Source: Filosporella fistucella
Lineage: Eukaryota > Ascomycota > Leotiomycetes > Helotiales
Assembly: GCA_030077755.1 (NCBI GenBank)
Contig: JAQJZZ010000020.1
Coordinates: forward strand, 248,001-312,000
Direction: 5' to 3'
Length of the DNA: 64,000 nucleotides
Both the position numbers and the translations under genes were made by a program. Of the stretch, positions 55,874 to 64,000 are shown one piece after another. The notes under the pieces are model-generated. The model made no database searches. It saw only the letters and a program-made list of their open reading frames with translations, and was not told where the DNA came from. The stretch's first letter is position 1; every line of letters begins with the position of its first letter.

Positions 55874-58800
55874 ATGGCTATGGGTTCTCTTGTCACCCGA
55901 AACACCTTCTTTTGTGTTTTTCTTTTGTTCACTCTTATTTTCGGCACTCTTGCTTCGGAGCGAGAGCCTGCAACTTATGTCCAACATCAACGCCGAGCAC
56001 TAGAAAATCCACCACTGATCAAAAGACAGAATATTTCAACTTCTGATATCTCAGCAGCTCAGAAATTGGTGGCAGATACTGTCGAGCAACAAGGGAAATA
56101 CAATGCATACCGTTTTGCACACCCCAGACGTAACACCTATTTGTCCAAAAATTCAGAAAAGGCTCAATCAAAGAAACAAAGACGAAATGATGAGCCGCTA
56201 CGGCCAAGTTTAAACGCGAGCGTAATTGCAGCTGCGGTTCTGCTTGCTGAGCATGACGCAGAACAACAGCATGCTAATGGGACTCTACACAAGATATACC
56301 CGCAACCCAAAACGCTTCCCCGATTTGATGACCACTCTGGTAACAAGAAGAGAGATAATGGACCATACTGGGTAGCAGGAATCACACATACTGGTCAAGC
56401 TCCAATGGGTAGCAATCCATCTTACATGGTAGGTGTTTCAATTTCATGTCAGGTGATTTCGCTAAGTGTCATTCAGGTTTTCAGAGATGTCACAAACAAG
56501 ATCTTTGCTGGTGGAGCCAAAGGTGATGGAGTAACAGATGATACTGCTGCTATCAATGCGGCTATTGCTTATGGTTCAAATTGTGGCTCTGGTTGTAAGT
56601 CATCATCAATTAAAGGCACCTTGATATACTTTCCGCCTGGTACCTACCTCATTTCAACGCCTATAGAGGCATTTTATTATTCGCAGCTAGTGGGAGATGT
56701 AAGTAGCCCTGCAAAAACTGGCCTCAGATGGTTTTTTCCACCATCCGCTTACATCCTAAACAGCCAAACAATCTGCCAATCATTAAAACTTCAAAGAATT
56801 TTATTGGTTTGGGTAGGAAACCACCCAATCTGTACGACTGCCCTCGACACTAACATCCACTAGGAGCAATTGAAAGTGATGTCTATATCCCCGACGGAAA
56901 CGGTGCGGAGTGGTACATCGAAGTATGTAACAAATGTGTCTTCTATCTCCCTCTTTTAAGAACAGCCCATTGACACTTTTGTTGCAGCAATCCAATTTTT
57001 TTCGCCAGGTTCGTAATTTTATCATCGACATAAGAGATACCACCACGTACCAAGCGTCTGCACTCCACTGGCAAATTGCTCAGGCCACCTCTCTCACCAA
57101 TGTTTATATATACGCGAGCTCTACAGCAGGAAACTCCCAGAGAGCAATCTTCACCGAGAATGGAAGCGGAGGGTTCATGTCCAATTGTTTTATTATGGGG
57201 GGCCAATACGGTCTATGTGAGTTTCTAACCAGCGTTTCCACTGCAATGTAGGTGCTCTAAGTTTTATTAACGGAACTAGATGGTGGTAACCAGCAATATA
57301 CTGTCACCAACTTCGAGTTTAGCTCCCAGACAGAAGTCAGCATTGCTCTACTATGGGATTGGGGTTGGACATGGTCTCGACTCACAATTGCAGGCTCCCC
57401 AGTTGGAATTCTTCTAATCAATCCTGAAGATCCAAATGGCCAACAAGCAGGATCAGTATACATCATGGACTCCTTGTTTGATGGTGTGGCCACTGCAATC
57501 AAGGCCACTTCCATCAAAAAGACAATTCTCGAGACTAGCATTATCACACTTGATAATATTGGAATTTTGAATGTAAACAACATGATGGCATTCTCTGACG
57601 GCCTCAGCCTTGAACTTCCGGCTGCAGACACCAATTTTGTGGTTGTGGGAAATTCACAGCTCGGTACCAATCAGTTTGGTTATTACCAAGTTGCAGTTCA
57701 GGACCCGCCTCCAAGTCTTCTGGGGCGCGATCTTATGTTGTACCGATCTGCTTACTTTGTTAAAAAGAGACCCCAGTACGAGACGATCGCTCTCAGTTCA
57801 ATAATCAGTGTTAAAGACCATGGTGCTGTTGGCGACGGTAAACATGGTATGTTCCCGTATTGTTAGGAGTTTTGGCTATCACAAGCTCAGAGAGATACTC
57901 TTTGGACTTGTGATCCGTCGCATCTCAGTTCCATACTCAAAACACGTGTTGGGCGAAACGATCTCCAGATTTTAATGCTAATTGGAATACAGATGATACG
58001 GCGGCAATTATTGCGACATTAGCACTAGCTACGACGAGTAATTTGATCTACTTTCCTGCCGGGTCCTACATTGTTACCTCAACAATTGTCATCCCTCCAC
58101 ATGTTCGCATGACGGGTGAAGTATGGTCTCAGCTCGTAGCATCCGGATCTTACTTCGCAGACATGGCAAATCCTAAACCAATGATTCAAGTCGGAGCACC
58201 TGGAGATGTAGGTACTGTGGAAATCTCCGATATATTGTTCACGTCCATCGGCTCCCTACCAGGTTTGATCATGATGCAATGGAATGTGCAAGCAGAATCG
58301 CCTGGGAGTGTTGGTATGTGGGATGCGCATTTTCGAGTGGGCGGCGCATATGGCACAAAGTTACAGGTATCACAATGCCCTAAAACATCGACAATTCAAG
58401 TAAGCTCGGCCTTCCCAAGTCCTTCCAGGCGGTCCTAACATAATCAGCCTGGATGTGTTGCAGCAGCGATGATGTTACACGTGACCTCTGGCTCCAATGG
58501 ATATTTCGAAAATGTTTGGGCATGGGTAGCAGATCATGACATCGACGATGCTACAAATACTATGGTCACTGTAGCTGTTGCAAGAGGTATATTAGTGGAG
58601 TCAGAAGGCGGTCCCACATGGCTCTACGGCACTTCTTCTGAACACTCGATGTTGTACCAATACAATTTCTATCATACCTCCAACACTTTGGCGGGTATGA
58701 TCCAAACGGAATCACCATACTTTCAATACACAACCGTTTCTGAGTCCCCAGGTCCATTCAATTCATCCGTGGGCCTTTTCAACAATGATCCAATCTTCCC

Positions 58801-60549
58801 AGACGGAACTTGCAAAGGCACAGAGCTTGGTTGTAACTTCTCCTGGGCTGTGATGATTGAGGCTGTCAACAACCTTACTATAGCTGGCGCGGGTCTATAT
58901 TCTTGGTTCGACAACTACAATCAGGATGTTTGTGTGGATGCTCAGAACTGTCAGCAACGTCTGATCGCCGATGGCGGATCCAATTCCGGTCTTTACATCT
59001 GGAATCTTATCACAATCGGGGCCACTGAAATGATCAGCAACACAGATAATGGCGAAGTGGTTTATGCAGCGAACAACACTCAAGCTATCAGGCATCCATT
59101 CTGGAGCGCCCTGGCAGGTTACCTGGAAGATTATACACCAGGTGCCCACGTTTGCGACGAGGATGATACCGATGCCGAGTGTGAAACTGCTGTCCTGTGC
59201 GACAAAACCCGCACCTTCAGCAGTTTTGATGCACTGCAAGCGGCATCTGCCACTTACTCGAACATTTGTGTTGATTACTACGCCCTCGGAGTGCTTCAAA
59301 GCACTCTAAATGCCACTGTAACAAACTATACAGCTGTGAACAAAGGTTATGATGCGGTGTTCGATGACTATGCGGGTTATGTCAAAGACATGGTTCCTGA
59401 CGCTCTCCTGAAATTTATGGCTGATCCAAGTAAGTCAGCCATCGTCATCTACTCAAGTTTCCCAGTGAAATCAAGGAGAACCCTCATCATCAAATCATGT
59501 CCCCTACATTAACGCTGAATCCATACTGACGTACCGGCAGCCTACCAAGTACGTGTAATCTCAACAGTGCACAGTTTCAACCTCTGTGGTATTGGGTGCA
59601 ACCTGCTGCGTCTGTTTATTCTTAATTCAGTACCTCCAAGATGGGGAGGGTTCTCTGCTGACTGATGTAATAGCAACCCAACGGTGGACCTGGAAATAAA
59701 TATTTTGACTGCACCTTGACATTGCCTAAGCAAAGTCCGGTAACGCAGCAATGTCCCTTTCCTATGAAGACCCTCTCGGTATATACTTCAAATTTGAAAT
59801 ACACGCTCAAAGATTCGGCCGGCTTCTTCAAAGAGCTGGCCTCAACATACGCCATACAACAGTCTTGGGTGATCTTTGGTCACTACGGTGGAAAGGAATA
59901 TATCTGCTCAGGACGTGGCGGCTCTTGCATCCAGACTGACAAGACAAAAGACGGATTTCCATTAGCCGCGCCTTCATTTACTGTCCCTAATCCAAAAGAT
60001 GTCATCGCAGGTGCCTGGGCCAACATAACAGCACTGCAAGCGAATATGTACAGCTCGGATCTCTACCTCGCATCTGACTCATGGGTCGGACCTTATGATG
60101 ATGTTCTCCAAACGTATTCAATGCCGGTCATTATGATCACGTCAGCTTTAGAATCCATGGCTAATGTCAAGGCGATTGGAAAGAAAGTTGAAAAGGCAAA
60201 AAAGATTGCGAAGATTCTTGAGATCCTCGGAATTATATTTATCTTCGTCCCCTTTCTGGATTACATTGGTCCTGACTTAGGTATTCTGAGCGGGATTTTC
60301 AACATTATCGCTATAGCTGGTGATCTAGGTTTGACGATTGAGGCTATTGTTGCAACTCCTGAATCAGCACCAATGCAAATTCTCGGTGCGATTACGGGGT
60401 TAGTTGGACTAAAGAGCGAAGGTGATTTTGCTCGAGTTGGTGCTGCCAGACGAGGAATCAGCGTTGGTGACTTGAAGAAAATTGGCAACAATTTTGCAAA
60501 CACCGATGCAAAGTTTCAGAGTATTGTAAAACATCAGTGCAAACTATGA
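55874..60549 (+). CDS. GH55-type beta-1,3-glucanase with long C-terminal extension
   Basis: Ten exons join in phase to 1317 residues: 55874-56428, 56477-56698, 56764-56812, 56864-56922, 56988-57216, 57280-57846, 57993-58399, 58448-59429, 59541-59548 and 59674-60549. A signal peptide covers about 1-27, followed by a Lys/Arg-rich region with dibasic sites. The twin beta-helix GH55 core has the doubled start motif GAKGDGVTDDTAAIN and GAVGDGKHDDTAAI, then FIGLGAIESDVY, LENVW-like FENVWAWVADHDID and IYFPAGSYIV. The final 290 residues after GNKYFDC form an extra region with a long hydrophobic stretch (ILEILGIIFIFVPFLD), of a type also found on large fungal chitinase-like proteins. GH55 enzymes hydrolyse beta-1,3-glucan outside the cell. 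Exon 9 is 8 nt and is inferred from phase and conserved reading. Confidence 0.88.
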
Positions 60550-60977
60550 GTATGAATATCAGTAAGTCATCCTGAGGCAAACATCGAGATAAACCCGTAA
60601 CTAATTATACGCGGCGATTATAGTGTAGTCATCCTGTGCTATCTGGTGTTTCGATATTAGATATCACGGGATTTTATACATGAGATGCAGACAATCGTTC
60701 CATACGAATGTCAATGAATTCTAGGCCGGTGGTTTTGTGTTTACTCAGGTCACAGTCCAATTTCCGCCATGTAGCATAGTAATCCTTTGTGATGCTTGAG
60801 AGTCACATTTCTCTTTCTTTCATTCAAGAAAGGACCCACGTGAGAATTAGTAAAAAACGTGGCTTTTGACTGACCAGTACTGTACTACCTGGGGTCTATT
60901 GCCATGTTTATGCAGCACATCCTCTTGCATTGGACACGTGATATTTCAACACATAGAGTTCAGAATATGCCCCCCGC
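60550..60977. other. Short intergenic region
   Basis: 3' flank of the GH55 gene and 5' flank of the next SDR, about 0.4 kb. Nothing recognised. Confidence 0.5.
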
Positions 60978-61988
60978 ATGTCGTTTTCGTTTTCGCCTTC
61001 GCCATCTCCCTCAGAGATAACTGCTTCAGCTCAGAAACTGAGACGGGTGTTGTTAAGACGAATCTGTCACAGCAGAAATTTGCATGGTTCATCCCAATTT
61101 TGGCCGTGTAAGGGTCCTGTGCCCTCAAACCTCAATGCGTATCTTCAGAAGCTGGCACTTGAATTTTCTACACAGGGTATGAAGGCAAACTATTTCGCCT
61201 GCGCCAATCACCGAAGTTCATGCTAAAATTGTAGGAATTCATGTGATTGCCACAGCTCGTACAAAGGAAGTTATCGCAGATCTAGAGAGAATGGGAATCT
61301 CAACTCTCGCTTTGGTTGTTAATAGTAGTGAAAGCATCCAGGCCGCGAAGGAGGTGAAAATCTTGACAGCAGGGGAGCTTGACATCTTGGTCAACGATGC
61401 GTACTTTACACTCCGTCGACTTTTATAGATTTGATGAGACTAATCTCATTCAGAGGACGAGGTCTCAATCTTCCAGCCCTCGAAGTCCCCCTCTCCGAGG
61501 TACGAGCAACATTCGAAACCAACCTTTTCTCTATCATTTCCATGACCCAGGCCTTTATACCATTACTCTTGAACTCTAAAGGGTTGATTATCAACATCGG
61601 GAGTGTAGCAGCCATCATACCATATGTTTTCGGTTTTGTATACAACGCTTCCAAGGCCGCTTTGTATGCTTACTCCCAAACCTTGAGGCTAGAATTGGCG
61701 CCATTTGATGTAAGAGTTATGGTTATTGTGACAGGTGGAGTGAATAGTCGAATTTCCAGGACGGACCGTACTCTGATCGATGGAAGTTTATATACCGAAA
61801 TTGAAGAAGATTTTATGAGGAGGACGAAACATAGCCAGGAAGGTGCAATGCCGGCGGAGATTTACGTCAAAAGTGTTGTGCGACAGGCTTTGAAGACCCC
61901 TCAGAGACAAAAGAAATGGGCATGGGCTGGGGCTAAGGTCTGGACTGTGGTATTATCAATACCCTTTTTCGTTGGATTTTCATTTTAG
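60978..61988 (+). CDS. SDR (Ayr1-like) with degenerate nucleotide-binding loop
   Basis: Exons 60978-61176, 61235-61400 and 61454-61988 join in phase to 299 residues. The C-terminal two thirds are a clear SDR of the 1-acyldihydroxyacetone-phosphate-reductase-like group: HVIATAR, LDILVNDAG (completed by the second splice, GTACTT..CATTCAG), FETNLFSIISMTQAFIPLL, NIGSVAA and the catalytic YNASK. The start is different from relatives: where TGCSxGSLG should form the cofactor loop, the sequence reads PCKGPVPSNLNAYL, and the first 40 residues are unlike any SDR N terminus. Either an upstream exon has been lost or replaced, or the gene is decaying while keeping an open frame. Activity is therefore doubtful. 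The tail has a hydrophobic segment typical of membrane-associated Ayr1-like proteins. Confidence 0.65.
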
Positions 61989-63032
61989 TTAATTTCACCA
62001 GTGGTTTGTCTCTACTTTCCTGGGCAATTGGGTGTTTGAGTTGTTGATGCCACGGATGTTTGGGTTGGCAAGATTGAAAGCTCTGAGATCAAAAGCAGGG
62101 AAATCGACGCAATAATTATAACACTTCCTTATGATCCTTCGTTATCTAGAAGAATACGGTTAGAGATAGTCCGTATATATATAATAGACACTTCGTCGCA
62201 CATTCCACTTAGCGCCGATCAGGAATAAAGAGGTCGTTAAAATTATAATTCTTTGTCCCTAATGCTGATCTTCCAAGCTATCCCTCTAAGCTATCCCTTG
62301 TGATGGAGTTATACTAAAGAAACAATGATTGTCAAAATATTCATTGACCACCAGAGAAGGTGTGGAACTTGAAATCGGGTTTCTCATTGCCGTTGTGTTG
62401 CCTCTCTGCCAAAGGCTATCTTTCTCAAGGTCTAGTACACTGCCTCAACCCAATCGCATGACCTTGGCATGGGACTTTTAATATCAGTGGTTACCTGAAT
62501 ATGAGACCTCGAGGTTGCGGATATGCTGCGGTTGTGATGGGTGGTCTATTGAATGTGGGTAGAAAAAGGGGTTCGTGCGGCCCGCAACACCCGCAAGATC
62601 CGGAACACAAATCACAGTTTTTAACGCCACCCAAGAAGGCCAACAAATAAGATTTAGGTGTGTACAACATTACCGACAGAAAAGAGTGGTTCAAGGTGTT
62701 TTCTCAACGCCTTACCCCTCATTGTGTTCTATTAGCGTCTGGCTTTAACCCGAGCGTCTGGGCGTGGGCTGGAATGCGGGGGACGATCTGATGTGGCTTG
62801 TTGATACTATACCATGTACGCATTATCTGGGGAAAATTCCGAGCAGAAAGACAAAATATATGGGTATAAGTAGCATGCGTAAGTAAGACGATAGTCCAGC
62901 GGGCATTCTTGTCGCTTCATTTCAGAACCTAGTCTATCATATTCGCAAAGTCCCGAACAATATTACAGAATTGTTTTCACCTACTCCCACTGCATTAAGA
63001 AGTCAAACTTCTCTTTTCATCGACACGTCAGT
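61989..63032. other. Intergenic region upstream of the transporter
   Basis: About 1 kb of promoter-side sequence for the MFS gene. ORFs are short and without features. Confidence 0.45.
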
Positions 63033-64000
63033 ATGTCACTTCACGTTACCACCGCCAAGGAAGCTATGGCAGAGTCGAAGCACATTGAATTTCCCCTCGA
63101 AGCTACTCCATCTGCGATTGAAAAGGCCTTAGATCAGGAGAGTGATTCTGAGATCCTTGCGAGATGGCCTGTGGAGATGCAAAAGAAGCTCGTTCGTAGG
63201 ATCGATATCCGCCTGATTCCGATCTGCGGACTTTTGTTTTGTATCTCTCTGCTAGACCGAACGAATATTTCGTATGCAGCAATTGCAGGGTATGTAAACT
63301 TTCCCTATGACCTTAAATGGATTCTTATCCTTTGTGACAGAATGAACAAAGATCTGAAGCTCGCAAAGATAGATGGAGTAGATCGATATGTGAGTCTTAT
63401 CGAGGCGACAGTATGAGAAACTGACAGTGCTAGTCTGTCATCATTCTTGTATTTTTCGTCTCCTATACCGTTGTTCAACCTCCCGCCGCGCTCCTCTGCC
63501 GAAAAATCGGTCCCCGTATCTTCTTGTCTTCTATCACACTTTTATGGGGTGGTGTCATGATTGGCTTTGGGTTTGCAAAGAATTGGAAGGATCTTATTGG
63601 GCTTCGAACCCTGCTCGGGGTACTCGAGGTAAGGTATCAATTCTATGGGAGAAGAGCTGCGTTGACACTGCTCAGGCTGGTTTCGGTCCTGGGGTGGTAT
63701 ATCTCATGTCCACATGGTATACGAGATATGAAATTGGCAAGAGATATGCGCTTTTCTTCCTCATCAGCTGTGTGGCCGCAGCATTTGGTGGAATTTTAGC
63801 ATATGGTCTTACGCAAATGGGGGGAATAGCAGGGCTTCATTCTTGGCGTTGGATCTTCATCATGGAGGGTCTCGTAAGTCTTCTCATGAGTGGAATCTTA
63901 GAGCAAGTCCGATGGCAGTAACGTTGCTGAGAACATCTTTGTATAGATCACTTGCGTCATCTCCGGCTTGGGGTTCATATTCCTACTCTCGTTCCCCGAT
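63033..64000 (+). CDS. MFS transporter, Dal5/anion:cation symporter-like, cut by the window end
   Basis: Five exons are visible, 63033-63289, 63341-63389, 63434-63628, 63676-63873 and 63947 onward; the last runs past the window. The N-terminal cytosolic part (MSLHVTTAKEAMAES) leads to RRIDIRLIPICGLLFCISLLDRTN, the hallmark first helix of fungal allantoate-permease-like transporters. It continues with AGMNKDLKL, the second and third helices (VIILVFFVSYTVVQPPAALL) and the GLLG-type loop AGFGPGVVYLMSTWY, then GSWRWIF-like HSWRWIFIMEGL. Such carriers import small anions such as allantoate, vitamins, sugar acids or peptides using the proton gradient. About half of the protein is within the window; all seen introns are in phase. 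Confidence 0.9.

Noticed and set aside
61401..61453. Apparent frame break with stops inside the SDR at 61.4 kb
   Set aside because: A 53 nt GT..CATTCAG intron with a GACTAAT branch site explains it and restores NDAGRGL.
1..64000. Search for CRISPR arrays, prokaryotic operons, integrase/transposase genes and a biosynthetic core enzyme (PKS/NRPS/terpene synthase)
   Set aside because: None seen. Introns and gene families are eukaryotic fungal, no regularly spaced repeats occur and no core synthase motif was found.

Overview
The window looks like a nuclear chromosome segment from a filamentous ascomycete, most likely a leotiomycete (Helotiales-type). The reasons are short 45-110 nt introns with GT..AG ends and CTAAC/CTGAC-like branch points, genes on both strands separated by 0.5-2 kb, and a typical mould gene set: PalA, Zn2Cys6 regulator, LaeA-like methyltransferase, LysM/CBM1, WSC, GH43 and GH55 proteins. 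The genus is an inference from overall character, not from a marker gene. I rebuilt exon structures by hand from splice signals, reading phase and protein family conservation. I saw no rRNA, tRNA, CRISPR array or intact transposon.

Layout. 0.1-10 kb: a GT31-like glycosyltransferase (-), the pH-signalling scaffold PalA/Rim20 (+, four exons, the first only 8 nt of coding sequence), a retinol-dehydrogenase-like SDR (-) and a small secreted Cys protein with a Ser/Thr tail (+). 10-22 kb: a reading frame broken by an in-frame TGA, a beta-carbonic-anhydrase-like gene lacking the catalytic Arg, a small duplicated-motif protein with a 9 nt first coding exon, a nine-exon LaeA-like methyltransferase, a decayed LysM-CBM1 chitin-binding gene and another coding relic. 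22-36 kb: an SDR, a secreted tandem GH43 protein, mitochondrial glycerol-3-phosphate dehydrogenase (Gut2), an ERI-1-like exonuclease, an NTF2/SnoaL-like protein and orphan ORFs.

36-45 kb: an SDR, a Zn2Cys6 regulator, a carboxymuconolactone-decarboxylase-like protein and a dienelactone-hydrolase-like protein, the last two divergent from one shared promoter. This is the best candidate for a small co-regulated metabolic cluster. 45-50 kb: a gene-poor stretch holding a truncated, nonsense-bearing kinase relic. 50-64 kb: an F-box-like protein, a secreted orphan, a WSC-domain wall protein, a 1317-residue GH55 protein with a long C-terminal extension, an SDR with a degenerate nucleotide-binding loop and the start of an MFS transporter that runs off the window.

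Three themes stand out. Secreted or wall-active proteins are numerous (LysM-CBM1 relic, GH43, WSC, GH55, two secreted orphans). Several genes are visibly decaying, in places with C-to-T type changes compatible with RIP. Very short coding exons (8, 8 and 9 nt) recur and would be missed by ORF-based annotation.
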